Shown here: positions 26,931 through 39,097 of the stretch, piece by piece
Numbering within the stretch: position 1 is the first letter of the stretch
Layout: each line of letters opens with the position of its first letter
From: Lichtheimia corymbifera B2541
Taxonomy: Eukaryota; Mucoromycota; Mucoromycetes; Mucorales; Lichtheimiaceae
NCBI GenBank assembly: GCA_000697475.1
Contig: JNEU01000870.1
Location: 1-64,000 of the forward strand
Direction of reading: 5' to 3'
Length of the DNA: 64,000 nucleotides
Translations under genes and position numbers: made by a program
The notes under the pieces: model-generated
Database searches by the model: none
Told to the model about the DNA's origin: nothing
Seen by the model: only the letters and a program-made list of their open reading frames with translations

Positions 26931-29900
26931 TTAAGAGAACCATGACTCCCAGTTTTGTTTTTGGCTGCTGGTATCATTTGTCTCATCGCTATTGAGCAAA
27001 TCGGCTACTCGGGTCACTGGTGCTGATGGGCTCATTGTGCGAGATGGCGGTTGTTGAGCAGTGGATGATGATGGTGGATGGGGATGAGGATGTGCTGAAT
27101 ATGCACTGCTTGATGTAATTGGTTGAGGAGATGAATGATGATGATGTATAGGGCTGAATGAAGACGCGGTGACGTGTGATGATGGTGATGACGATGATGG
27201 AGGAACATACATGGTTGGTGCTGATGTAGTAGCTGTAGGTGGAGGACCATATGAATGAATCATCCCTGGAGGAGGTACCACAGGAGGTGATCCTGATGTT
27301 TGGAGATGTGATGGTGGTTGTCCTGCAATAGGTGAAGCGTAATAACCAGCTGGATGTGTTTGCATGGCTGATGGTAAGGGTTCACTCGTTGATGGATAAG
27401 GTAAACCAGGTGGTCTTTCTCGTTGTTGGGCCAATTGATGACGCTGTATGACTTCATCCAACTGCATCTTTTCATTATTGTTCATGTAAAAGTTACGCAC
27501 TTGAGTGGCTGTTTTGGATCCCAATGCTTCGGCCACCTTTTTCCAATCACGACCATATTGCTCAAGATATCGCACAAAGTCACCTCGTTCGGACACAGAC
27601 CAATAAGATGAATATGCAGGTCGCTTAGCCGTAGTGTCAGAAACAGTCTTTCGCATGCCACGACCAGAAAACTCGGCTTCCATCCATTCTTCCATCATTT
27701 CACTATCCACCACTTTGCCGGATGATGTACGTGCTCTACGTCGTCTTCCTGTTGCAGGTGTTGGTCGTGATTGTTTCTGTGTCTCAGCTTGAGATGAAAG
27801 TGTTCGTACGTGAGCTGTTGTTACTGTTGTTACTGATGGAGGAGGTGGAGGAGGTGGTGATGGTGACGGTTGTTCTGAAGCTGTGCCCATCATATGCAAA
27901 CCCATCAATGTTGCAGCTGCGTCTTCTTCCTCAGTATTAAATTCTGATTTGGCTTCAGATTCCTCGTTGAATGCGTTCGGACCGAATTTGCGTTTGTAGT
28001 TGTGATAAAAGTTGCGACATTGATCCTCAGTCTTAGTACCCACTAATGATGCCACACGCACGAAATCACGACCATGACGCTTAAATCCATCCACAGCGGC
28101 TTCTTTGTCTTTTTCAGTCCACCTGGCAGTAGGTGCCACAGCTCGTTCATTGGTTGTTTCTGTAGTTGTCGCTTCATCCACGTACATTTCCTCTGCTTCA
28201 CCAGTTGACGCTGCTTTAGGTGATCGGCCTTTACGTCGTGCATTACGTCGCTTATCAGCTGTCATGCCTCTTGCCTTGTCAATGTCATCAGCTGGAAGTT
28301 GTGATGATGCAGGTATCACTGGTCGTTTGCCACGTCGTCTTTCTTGTACGCCTTCCAAATAAGTATTGGGATCCATCAACTCACGAGTATCCTTAACCTT
28401 GCGTTCAGTCTCCTTTTGCTTGGCCTTTCGTGATACTTGTGCTTCGCCAATGTCAGCCATTAAAGCGGATCCCTTACTCTTAGCCTTGCGAGTGGAATAA
28501 GCAGCACTGCCACTGGCACGTCTTACAGCTTCAGCCAATCGATCACGCTTTCTACCAGCTTTTCCACGGCGTCCCTTGCTCACCAGCGCTTTGAAATCAA
28601 TCTTGGTCTTCTTTCGGTAATAGAAAAGGACACATTGAGGAGCACTCTTTGTACCAACGGCTGCTGCTATCTTCTCGAATTGCTTTGGATATTGCATGTA
28701 ACCTTCCATGAATGCTGTCATTTCTTGTTGTGACCACGTATCACCAGTATCATGACCAGTGTGATAATATGTCAATGGATCTGCGACTAATCCTCTGCGA
28801 TCATCAAACGTTCGGATTCTTTCCTTAGCATCGAGAATCATATCTGGGATTGTTGCTGTGGTCTTTGCAGCTCGTAACTCAGGATTCCTCATGTCAGCTG
28901 ATTCAAGCGATTGGATAATTTCAAGAAGTTCAGCTTCGGAACGAGCAGCATCCGATGTCCATGCACCTTTGTTGGGTCCACCACTGTATCCAGAAGTGCC
29001 ATCCGTGCCAAATCGCAAGCCTTCAAATGGATCCCCATTAAAGATAACACCATCAACATAATCATCCGGCTCCTCTTCTACACGTCGCCGAGATCGGTAA
29101 AGGCTGCCTCTATCAGGTATTCTGCGTTTCTGATCATGAATGCGATCCAATGCCAAATTCTTGCTCTTCCATGTCTCATAATATCGTTTGTATTCACGCT
29201 TGAGTCGCTTCCCCTTTTGCTCCAAATCCTTTTGTCTACTAGCCAAGCTTGCCGCCAGTGATGTTTTGATCTCCTCAAATCGTTTGATATTCTCTTTGAA
29301 ACAAGGATACTCATCGATACGTGGATACAATGGCTTACACCATTTCTCTTCATCAGACCAATTATCTGGGTCATCTGGTTTGCCCTGCCAGCCACCAACC
29401 ATGATTGAGTTTGCCTTAGCAACACATTGGTTCTCTTTCAAAAGCTTCTCGCAAAGCAAATCATCTTCCTCATCACTGGTGCGCACCTGGTTGATCAATA
29501 ACTGTGGTCTCTTTCGCATGATGGGAGATGCTGTGAGCTCCATATTCTCAATATCAGTAATGCCTTGAGCCTGACCATCCCGATTGATGATTTCAAGTGC
29601 CTGTTGCTTTGCCGCTTCTTGCTCATCCTTCTCCTTTTGTTCTTCGTTGGCTGATGAATAAGGTATGGCATTCTCGTTTGTGCTGGATAATGTTGCCACA
29701 GCGACAATGTCATTTTTGCTCTCATCGTCACGTTTGGAAACCTTGACAAGCATTTCTTCATACATTGCAATATCATCTTCAATCTGACCAATGCGTTCCA
29801 CAATCTCTTGCTGCGTCATTTCCTTTCCCGTAGTAGTTGCTTCGGCTGAATCCGTTGCTGTTGTAGTGGTAGTAGTTGTTTCAACTGGCTCAGCTTTGAC

Positions 29901-31498
29901 TTTTTCAATATCAGTGTCAACCGTTTTCATAGGCTGGATGTCTAATATCGGCTCAGACTGTGATTGCGGGATGCCGGCTGATTGATTAGGCTGTGATGGT
30001 TGTTCCACGGCAGATGATACAGTAGCTGGTGATGATGGCTGAATGTCTTTGGGTGCAGTAGTATCGATAGTGGCTGTGTTGGTTGACATGACAACATCCT
30101 CTGGCATTTCATCCGTTTCACTGGTCTCCCCAGGTTCTTTTTCATCATCCAACGACATTTGCGTATTAGCTAAAAGGAATAATGGTTTGAGTTGTGCTGT
30201 TGTACAAAAGATTTGCATTTCCTAAAAAGAGACATTACCTGACATGGGTCGTTTATCTTGATGATCCTGACGTATATCCAATCTTGAATCTTCTCGGCTG
30301 CTACGTGATGAAACCCAAGGTGGTGTGCTTGTGGGTGATGGCCCATTGCGAGGACTCCTTATTTCACGATCACGATCTCTTGCTTTGATTCCACTAGGTG
30401 CTCCACTAGGAAATCCTGAAGTACTTGGATTTGAAATGTTGATAGGTGGCCATGGTCGACGACTGCGATATCGATCAGAATCCATAGTATTGCGTGCTGA
30501 ATGACGATAAAAGTCACGGTCATCAAGGCGATCACGATCGTAATATCCGCTGGCACTAGCAGGTGAAGAGGGAAGACCACGGTCTCTGTTGTCACGGTCG
30601 GGTCGATAAGAATCACCACCAAAAGGGGGTCCATAAGAAGAAGGAGGTGGAGGAGGACCACCAGCAGCACTGCTATTGTTACCACTGCTACCACCACCAT
30701 AACCGGAAGAATCATAACGCATCATATAGCTAATGAATGTCAGATGATCAGTGACCCCCGAAATAAAAATGCAGCGTATTTACTTACTTGTCTCTATCCC
30801 TCCAACGATGATCATCATCTCTGTAACGTCTTTCACGATCACGGTCTCGATCTCTCCACTCGGTGTAACGTGATGGCGGCGGTGTATAGCTGTCAGATCC
30901 ATTGCTTGGCATTCGTGGATCATCCTTCATTTCCTTTGATGCACTACCAGCAGATGATGCCGACTTGAGATCCTTGATCATCCTATCGGGACTAGCTATA
31001 TATCCACACGATGCATAATTAATTACCCACATCCTAATACATATATGCACGCTACTAACTGACCTTCACGACGCATGGATGGGGTTGATTTGGAATATTC
31101 TCTTGAAGGCAGTAATGATGGCGGAGGATAATGTGAAGGTGGAGGTGGCATATCATCACGATAATATCGCGAATATCGTATATCCCTAAATGCCATATAT
31201 ATAAGAACATGCCTCACGTATATAAGGTGTATTATTATTACCTATCACGACTGCGTGGAATGTATCTATCTTCTCTTAAGCCCATGGAAGGTCTGTCACG
31301 ATCACGGTCTCTGAAGTCTCTGTAGTCGTCTAGTGCATTGGGGCCACGAGAAGGACGATAAGAATATGAATCGTAACGCGACGAATAGCGTGGAGGGCCG
31401 TTTCGAGTGTCGTTATAGAATGGAGGTGATCTCGATCTTGATCTTGATCTGGATCGCGAATGAGTTCCCCGCGAGGAAGTTGAGCCAGCAACGCTCAT
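26931..31498 (-). CDS. N-CoR/Snt1-like co-repressor with three SANT domains
   Basis: About 1,400 residues. Four short N-terminal exons (from 31498) are spliced in frame to one exon of about 3.2 kb beginning near 30172. The N-terminus is Arg/Asp/Ser-rich (RSRSRSRS, RDRDRDR) with Pro-rich stretches. The body has a coiled helical stretch (SLASRQKDLEQKGKRLKREY), then SANT domains at TWSQQEMTAFMEGYMQYPKQ, RWTEKDKEAAVDGFKRHGRD and YWSVSERGDFVRYLEQYGRD. The first two resemble the tandem SANT pair of N-CoR/SMRT and yeast Snt1, which anchors histone deacetylases (Set3/Hos2 complex). The tail is Pro/Ser/His-rich and ends NWESWFS. Recruitment of a deacetylase is inferred from the family. Confidence 0.85.
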
Positions 31499-31763
31499 TG
31501 AGGAACAAATGGAAAGAAAAGCGAAAAAAGAAAGAGAATCAACAAGTGAGCTTAGAGGAAAGAGAGAAATAAGAATACAAAACTTCCTCTCTCTCTTTCT
31601 CCCTCACACACCTTTTGCTCCCTCAGGTTGTTTTTCAAATCCAGCATCTACCAACACACACTCATTTTATATATAAACACCTTACGTGATTGACTATGTT
31701 TGAGTGACAAGATGAGTAAGACTAGACTCCTTGTGTGGGAAAGAGAGCAACAAGGAGGATAGT
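31499..31763. promoter_or_regulatory. Shared divergent promoter, co-repressor and EI24-like genes
   Basis: The two start codons diverge across 265 bases. A TATA-like tatatataaa at about 31,667-31,676 lies about 90 bases upstream of the plus-strand start. A CT-rich tract (ctctctctctttctccctc) lies at about 31,587-31,605. Confidence 0.5.
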
Positions 31764-33037
31764 ATGGCAATAACAACGCCCTTTTGTGGAGGACCATGTC
31801 AACAACAGCAAATGAATCCTTGTGTACCATGCATCAATTTGGATATTCTGCCACATTCTCGGATACCCTTTCCTTTTCTTTTTCCAAAGCATCTTCATCC
31901 TCATCTCATGGCACCACCTTACACATATCCAATAACTGCCATCTTTTATTTCATTGCTCATCCTCAGGTAAAACAGGACTATTTTCCGCATCTTGTCGAC
32001 CATAAATATTGATCCATTATTGTCATCACTACCGTCCACTATAGCTATGGATCAAGGTGCTATGTCCTTTTCTATTGACTCTTGTCTTTGGCATCATTTC
32101 TTTGGTTCTATCCTTTGTCTTCCTTCTTCCTTTACAAGCACACGCGCTCATTGACGCTCATTGTCCTGCATGGTTGGCCTGGCTGGTATCCGTCATCTTT
32201 GTCCTATTGGAATCGGCACTCTTCGATGTCGTCTTCTTTGCAATCATGTTGCCAATCTTCCAAGACGCCTTGTTTGACGCTACGCTTAAAGCTCGTGGGA
32301 TGTCAAGGATGTTTGATACGCGTATCCAAGTCAGTGGAATGGTCCTTTGCTGCCGTGGTGTGTCGTCAGGCCTTATGCTCGTATGGTTCCTGGTATTAGC
32401 ACAGGTAAATAAGGGGCTCAATAGAGCATCAGGTATGGCGTTTGATCATTCACAACCTCTCCTATAGATATTTGTATGGATCATCACAGCTCCTTTGCAT
32501 TTAATTCCTGTGGTCGGCACTATCATTGCCTGTTACATTAATGGCTGGCCTGCATGGTAAGCAGTGATACAACACGGATGATATATTGGTATTCACATGA
32601 TGTTGCTATTCTTATATAGTTGGGGTCAACACATTCATTATGATTTGGAATTTCGAGGTTTCAGTGTTTCCGATTCACGACGTTATGCATGGAAGAACCG
32701 ATCCTCATATTGTAGCTTTGGTGTGGTCGCTGTGGCTCTTGAGATCGTACCCCTCTTCAACTTGTTGTTCATGTGGACAAACGTCGTCGCAGCTGCTTTA
32801 TGGGTCGCCGACAAGTATGAAAAGAACGAAAAGGAGATTGCCAAGCAACAGCGTCTGCAACAACAACATCCAATGCCAATCGGCAATTCCTCTGTTTCAT
32901 CCTTGTATTCATCTGTAAGGAGTGCTTCTTCATTCGTGTCACCTACCGCACATAGTGATCAGGCTTATTTGGTTCAGCATGCGGCCAATGACCCCTACAA
33001 AAAAGTCCATGATGGATATGGATCATCAGCAGTGTAA
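31764..33037 (+). CDS. EI24/Lds-type multi-span membrane protein
   Basis: 356 residues from four exons (31764-31967, 32045-32404, 32468-32556, 32620-33037). It has the EI24-family pattern YPITAIFYFIAHPQ followed by LWIKVLCPFLLTLVFGI and several long hydrophobic segments. IACYINGWPACWGQHIHYDL resembles the conserved segment of fungal EI24/Rrt8/Lds proteins, which sit on the ER, lipid droplets or the spore wall membrane. The C-terminus is soluble and Ser/Gln-rich. No catalytic motif is expected. Intron junctions are all in phase. Confidence 0.8.
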
Positions 33038-34000
33038 ATTAAAACGTATACCACCTGTAGCATAATCACCACCACCATCACCTGCATTGCTATTACCCAG
33101 TAAATACGATTCGATACCCAATGGCTTGCATGACATGACCACACTATTGCTGATTTCCGTCTTCATTGACAACAAAATTTCACGTGATGCCGCATCCTCC
33201 TCTAGCAAGACCATCCTCAATCATATTGCAGTCCCCTCATCCATAAGCTAGCTGCCATTTTCTTGCTCATAATTATCACCGACTGCTATTTTGTACTTTA
33301 CCATGGAAAGATAAAGACCTTCAAATGCATCTCAAACACAAAGCGCCTATATGAGGAATACTAGATATCCCCATATCCTAGCACACAATGAGAGACACAC
33401 GCGCCTGACCTTCCTTACAAAGATATCACACAATCACGCACCAGATCCATTCTATAGTTTCTTTGTTAGATAATAAAGGCTTAGAGCTGCACCGAATGAT
33501 GAAACAATGAGCCACACACACATGAACAGAAGCTTGGCACTGTCTGCCACTCACAAATTTTTTTTAGCTCGGTGACACGAGATACATGCAGCTGATTGTC
33601 GTTGAACAAAGCATGGTCCTGGATCTACCAGTGTAACGGTGCACAATATTCATGAAAGAAAAACCTCCCCATGAAGGAAGAATCCTTGTTTTTGTTGTCG
33701 CTGAGTTAGGGAAAATCAGGTATGTAGGCTCCTCAGACTTAATCCTGGTATATGCGTCCCATCACTTTATCAGCTCATGCATCAATTTATCAATGCATCA
33801 TCCCCAACAGACAGAATTACCCGCGCCCACGCCCACGCCCACAATGCACAATGCACAATAAAAGGATGCTGTCGCCGCTCATCATACTCCCACACATCTC
33901 TTTCGTCTTTGATTGCTTACAAGGTCAAATCACCAAGGTTTGTGTGTATCATTCCTTCCATCCTATGAATAAAAGTGCTGACCTTTGTGGTCATTCGTAA
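33038..34000. other. Gap without a recognised gene
   Basis: 3' flank of the EI24-like gene and unassigned sequence. A (cgcccac)-type short repeat at about 33,820-33,842 produces a spurious frame. No gene or RNA supported. Confidence 0.4.
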
Positions 34001-34009
34001 TAGTGCTTT

Positions 34010-34175
34010 ATTTTTCATTGTCATTGTATTAGGATATCAATTCTTGTAATGAGGTAAAGACTCATCATGCTGCTTGGTGAGTCACTACTCATACGCGCCA
34101 CCTTGTTACTTTCGATATAGTTATCTCCCTTGATGCATCTGCAAAAGTTGGTTTCGGTGCCATAGTTTACGTTGG
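34010..34175. repeat. Degenerate dispersed repeat, copy 1
   Basis: Shares aligned words with 44,215-44,375: ggtaaag, tactttcgatatag versus tacttttgatatag, and gatgcatctgcaaa followed by a gtggatttggcgcc-like block. The similarity extends over roughly 120 bases with gaps. Both copies sit in gene-poor gaps. The nature of the element is unknown. Confidence 0.5.
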
Positions 34176-34592
34176 GTGCTGGATATGTCATGGTGGATTT
34201 GGCATGGTGCAAATAGCAAGGTCCGAAGATCGACGTATGGAGTGGAAAACTCATCAATGCAGCCAATCAATGAAAGGCAGCCAGGACTCGACCTCGCAAG
34301 CAAGAACCTGCTGAAACACAAGGAAGTCGTAGGAGGGGAGGCGTACACATTGGCAGAAACCCATTGGTTCGATGGGTCCATTTCGGATGTTGTCAAGGCG
34401 AAGAAAGCCGAAGCCCACCTATAATCATCGAGATTCAGTATGACGTAACACTGAGGTGTGTACGGTAGGTTGTGTATAGAGACGTGGTGGACAGTGATGC
34501 TCGTATAGGGGATATTTATTCTTTAGAAGAAGAACCAGGAAACTAAGATTGAATATTAACCAGGGATACAACCATACACGAGCTGAATCTGG

Positions 34593-34927
34593 GTGATGGG
34601 TACACGTGATTATTCGTGGATACGACAAACGCCAGCATTCATGAACCGGGTCATTCGATACGCGACTATGGCTTACAAGCGATATGAAAAGCTGCCCATT
34701 ATATTGATTCACTGCACCAACCAGTGTAGTGGGATCTCTTTGCACCTTCTCCAAGAATCAACTTACCATGCTCAGAGTCATTGACACGCGATCTCTGGGC
34801 GAATAAGTGCGTGATCATTTCAAAGGATTTGTGTCAGTCATCATTCGATAAGAAGCTGGATCCTTTCGCGGCATTGGCAGTATTTATGGTCCCCAAGGAC
34901 GCGTGCTTACTGGCAAGCAGAAGCTAG
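34593..34927 (+). pseudogene. Relic of an amplified fungal ORF, possibly PD-(D/E)XK nuclease-like
   Basis: Two neighbouring frames hold consecutive protein-like text: YKRYEKLPIILIHCTNQCSG in one frame and, after a frameshift near 34,790, LWANKCVIISKDL with LDPFAALAVFM in another, ending at a stop at 34925. The combination LPI(V/I)L-(C), LWAK-like and DPF-A-A resembles a highly copied Mucorales ORF family that I recall as nuclease/transposon-like. That identification is from memory and uncertain. No intact start is seen, so it is called a pseudogene. An additional protein-like frame at 34176-34424 (GGEAYTLAETHWFDGSISDV) may belong to it or to another relic. Confidence 0.45.
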
Positions 34928-35825
34928 CGTATGATGATCCGAATTGTTTGAGAGATAATAAACAACCATGTGGAACAATGGATTCTTTTTATGTATGGGG
35001 GAGAGCACAGAGATCTACACAAGCAGTATCCGGATATAGGTGGATCATATGAAGAATGACATGATAATGGAATATCACTCTTGTTGAGTCTTCCAACAAG
35101 CCATGTTACAGAAATGGCGTCGTCGGCTTGTAAACATAGATGCATCATGCAATTGGGGGCGTAAATGTTTCATGCTGGGTAGTAGTCTTGTCCTATCCAT
35201 GCAACTTATTCAACACGCATGGACAGGTAAACGAAAATGATAGGCTCTTGTTGTGAGCCACTATCGTACGCTATCCCTAATCTCCATAAGCGCCCTCATC
35301 TATCTATGTCTCTGATCCATTTTATTTTTGGGAATACCCATCCACAAGTAAAGAATGGTGCCATACCCTCTATAGCTACTGAGTCCATTCATGCTTATAG
35401 CACACAACACATTTTCTGCACAACAAGAGGTTACAACGTTTTCCTGAAAAGGGACAAATGGTAAAGCATATATGCATTTATATGTGTGTGCGTTATGTGT
35501 GGCGACGCTGCTGGCATATGGCGATCTCTTTTCTTTTTTTTTCTTTAGCTCCTTCTCTGATGCGATATATGAATAGTACCTGTGGACACAAAGATGCATG
35601 TTACTTTTCATCCCACTCTTGGTATCTTTGTTTCTATCCCTTCTTCCTCCCCTTGCAGCCGCTTTCGATTCCCTATCTATAATATACACGAGTCAAGGGG
35701 TAACTGGTAACTTGTAAGTATAGAGGCATGGCATGGATAGCCGCCAGGGATGATGGATTGGATATTGTATACACTTCTTTTTCGATATACATCATTTATT
35801 CAAACTTGACTCTATTCTAGTCAAT
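34928..35825. other. Gap upstream of the tetraspanin gene
   Basis: No gene recognised. A T-rich tract at about 35,528-35,548 and scattered short frames only. The tetraspanin promoter must lie near its right end. Confidence 0.4.
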
Positions 35826-37131
35826 ATGACAGGCTATGAAATGGGTCACTTGGAGGTACCCCAGCAACACCAACACACCGCACCACCACATCCCCGATCG
35901 GGATCCCACTCGCCATGGGACTCAGTGGAGGATCTGCCAGAACCAGTACTGCCATGGATGAAAACAGAATCTCGTCAATCGTTTGGAGGCTCATCAAGAA
36001 ACTCTGTGGACTCGAATAGTCTTCATGTTATCAAACGATATGCACCTGATCCAACTGCAAAGAAACGGCAGCTGTGGACCGCTCGTAAATGGTGGATCTT
36101 GCTCGCTAATACACTGGTAAGTAAACCACCATCACCACCTCCTCCTCAGCATTATTTGATTCGCTAATCCACCTTGAGATAGCTATTTTGTTATGGATTG
36201 GCAATCCTTCTCTTTGCAATATTGACCTTTTTAAAATGTAAGTGATCAATCCATGGTGACGAAGATGTATTCTTAACCTCCCTACTACTACTCTAGTTTA
36301 TCAAAGTGCCGACGTCGTTATTGTGGGTGAACGCAAGATTTTAAATTGTAAGCTACTTTTTCAGCAACACAACACAACACAGGATCCATTGATCGTTGAT
36401 TTGCTTTCTACTACTACTAGTGATCATAGCCACAGGCGCCATTTGCTTAGCATCTTCGTTGCTTGGATACGTCGGTATCATGCTCAACAACAGGGCGGTC
36501 TTGACCTTTTACAACTTGTTATTATGGGTGTGTTTCGGCTTAATCGCTTCCATCGGCTATGTGGCGTATCGTAAAGCCAAATGGAATATCCAGGTAAATC
36601 ACACACGTACATACACATGCACGTTTTTGTTATTAAGGCATGATGATGCTATTTACAGGGCAAGCTGTCGTATCAATGGCACTATGACCTCACGCCTGAC
36701 GGAAGAGCAAGACTGCAAGCTAATGTAAGGATGAGCTATGTAATCATCAAAACATGGGATTGGTCGCTGATGCATCCGTTTATGTACGATATTAGCTTCA
36801 TTGTTGTGGATACAAATCATTCACTGACTTTCACGAGCGATCCAACAAGTGCTTTCCTCGCACATTGCTTCCAGGCTGCAGATACAAATACCAGCAATTC
36901 ACGATACAGATGCTGAGATACACGTGGATCGTTGCATTTTCGCTTGTCCCTGGTCATTTATTCGTGGTCATCACAGCCCTGCTTTGTTCGAATCATGTCA
37001 ACCGCAAATTTGGCAAGAACTTGCCACCGAAAATCTATCGATTGGATTATCAAGGCATCATTGCCGGCACGCCAACCGGGAGCTCAGTCAATTTGCACAA
37101 TGACGGGTTACAGCATAGGAGTAGTACTTGA
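35826..37131 (+). CDS. Tetraspanin
   Basis: 323 residues from six exons (35826-36116, 36183-36237, 36297-36347, 36421-36593, 36659-36724, 36796-37131). A cytosolic N-terminus of about 90 residues is followed by four membrane segments: WWILLANTLLFCYGLAILLF, IIATGAICLASSLLGYVGI, TFYNLLLWVCFGLIASIGYV and YTWIVAFSLVPGHLFVVITA. Between spans 3 and 4, the outer loop has the tetraspanin CCG motif (ANLHCCGYKSF, about residues 215-217) plus two more cysteines (NKCFPR, PGCRY). Fungal tetraspanins such as Pls1 organise membrane domains during hyphal penetration or polarity; this one's role is unknown. The N-terminal extension is longer than in animal tetraspanins. Confidence 0.88.
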
Positions 37132-37454
37132 GCGTTTGTTATATGTGTCATGTTATCCCACCTCCTCTTTTTCCTTTCACCACTGTAATTAATCAGCATT
37201 CAACCACCTTAATTGTGGTGTATCCCTCTACATACTATGGTCACTCTTTTTATCAATATACCACCTAACAAAAATACTATGTGCTCTTTGTCATAAATGG
37301 GATGTACAATCAAGTGAAAGGAGGTGCGGGAACACAAAGATGCCAAAATTCGAGATTCCAAATTGAGCCATCATAATAACAACATCGAAGAAAAGAAGGT
37401 TACCACTTGTAATTCCCTGGTTGTGTTTTTCTTTTTCTTTCATTTCATCCAACC
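37132..37454. other. Intergenic region between the tetraspanin and TVP15-like genes
   Basis: Both flanking genes are on the plus strand, so this holds the 3' end of the first and the promoter of the second. Nothing else recognised. Confidence 0.4.
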
Positions 37455-38113
37455 ATGGGCTGTCTATCACGAACCAAAGTCGAAAACATCCTCAGCTTAA
37501 CATTCAACGGCATCAACATAGCCCTTTGTTTATTGGTGATCGCTGCCGCCATTATCAAAGCCATCAAGGGCAACTTTTCTCAAATTGTGATGTGCATCTA
37601 TGGAGGGTAAAATAGTGTTCTTTATTGTTGATCTAGCAAAAAGTACTCATACATCATCTACCATCAGTGTAGTTGCAGCGTTGTTTATCATTAATGAAGT
37701 CATTTCATCCGAGATTTCCTTTCGTTACTTTTATTTTCTTGCGACTTACCGAGGCCGTGGGTTGATTTTCATATTGTAAGTACTGTGGATTCATGGTACA
37801 ACATGTTGTGGTGCTTATGTGATGGATGCCCTTTAGTTTTGGCTGTCTTGTGCTCGATGACACGGTGATCAATATTGTAGCAGGCACACTTAATCTTACG
37901 ATGGGACTTATCTATATCATCATGTCGTTTATCACACCCGAATTCATCCCACCCAACCCAATGACTATCAACTGGCAGAATTGGAAAGACTTTTCGGCGG
38001 AGGGATTGGATCTATCACGACCACGACCCATGATGGAGCAAACCAAGATACCTCATCCACCCACTATTGAAACTTCACAACAACATGTCTCTGGCACTGG
38101 ATATGGTATATAA
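37455..38113 (+). CDS. TVP15 / COPI-associated family Golgi membrane protein
   Basis: 178 residues from three exons (37455-37606, 37668-37775, 37837-38113). Four hydrophobic helices begin directly after a short head: FNGINIALCLLVIAAAII, QIVMCIYGGVVAALFIINEV, RGRGLIFIFFGCLVLDD and IVAGTLNLTMGLIYIIMSFI. This spacing, and the RGRGL turn between helices 3 and 4, match the COPI-associated/Tvp15 family of late-Golgi vesicle proteins. The soluble tail has a Pro-rich end. It converges on PEX11 with only about 40 bases between stop codons. Confidence 0.75.
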
Positions 38114-38153
38114 ACATGCACAAAATGTATTTGATTGCGTGTGTATGGTATAA

Positions 38154-38969
38154 TCACGAGGATGAAGATGAAGATGAAGATGCACATTTCCGCCACAACT
38201 TGTAGCCTGATAATACTCCACTGAAGAAACCGGACCATGCTTGAACACCATTTGCGAATGACGGTGACCAAATATCACAAGCTAATATATATCAGTCAGC
38301 AAGAACACTCCCATACAAGATGACAAACAACATACCACAAAAGATACCATCCATCATTAATTTTGATAGACTAATTTGTGTCATGAATATCTTTTCTTGC
38401 TGATCAGGCTTGTTGTTGGCTTTGAGTTGCTGTAATGACTGATAGTTCTCGTGTAAATCATGCATGATGCCAAGGAACCAGCAATACATGGATATTATTT
38501 CTGCTCGTTTGCCGAGGTTGCTATTGACTACGCCTAGCTTGTACAAGCAATAAATGTCGTCTGCTACCGTATTTCCAATCTCGTTGACGAGGACACATGA
38601 ATTCCATAGTGAGGGTGTGGGTTCAAGGAGTAGCTTGCGAGTAGGGCCAATCGCTAGACCCAGTCGTAATATCTTGCGCGTCATTGAGAAACTGCTGACC
38701 ATGCTGGACCATTTCTTTGGATTGACGAGTCCATGATGTAGCAGGATCTTGAATGCGTATTGGATGATCTTTATGCTCTTGTCACGGCCGTCGAGCTCTT
38801 TGAGATATTTTTGTACCAGCAGGAAAAATTGGCTGTACAACTGCAACCGCGGAATCGGTGGCTGTCGCCTCTTTTCAAAGCAAGGTGATTCATCAATGAT
38901 GTACTTTTCTAATTCTGGTGGTGGTGTTGATGATGGTGTTGGTAAAGATTGAAAGGTGGATACAGACAT
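38154..38969 (-). CDS. PEX11: PEX11-family peroxisome proliferation protein
   Basis: Peroxisomal membrane protein that elongates and divides peroxisomes. The long exon encodes KIIQYAFKILLHHGLV near the N-terminus, RKILRLGLAIGPTRKLL in the middle and KRAEIISMYCWFLGIMHDLH. A second exon is joined in phase after DGIFC and gives ACDIWSPSF..SGVLSGYKLWRKCASSS with the stop at 38154. The C-terminal SGYKLWRK is the typical membrane-associated end of the family. I chose the ATG at 38969 (MSVSTFQSLP). An in-frame ATG 19 codons upstream at 39026 would add a hydrophobic stretch unusual for PEX11. Confidence 0.85.
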
Positions 38970-39097
38970 GGATGATGATAATAATAATGGAATAAAAAAG
39001 GAGTAAGATTGAGGGGGATAGCTCATGGATGGAGTTTTTCTTTATATGATTTTGTTCCGCGGAACGAGGATATTCTAATCTGTCGCTTATCAACGTA

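Noticed and set aside
27722..27940. Plus-strand hydrophobic frames inside the co-repressor gene
   Set aside because: They are antisense shadows of Gln/Thr/Ser codon runs in the large minus-strand exon.
33777..33968. Frame with a His/Ala repeat
   Set aside because: It is produced by a short cgcccac repeat and has no start context or family.
34355..34380. Possible tRNA B-box (ggttcgatggg)
   Set aside because: The flanking bases do not form a T-stem and no A-box lies at the right distance.
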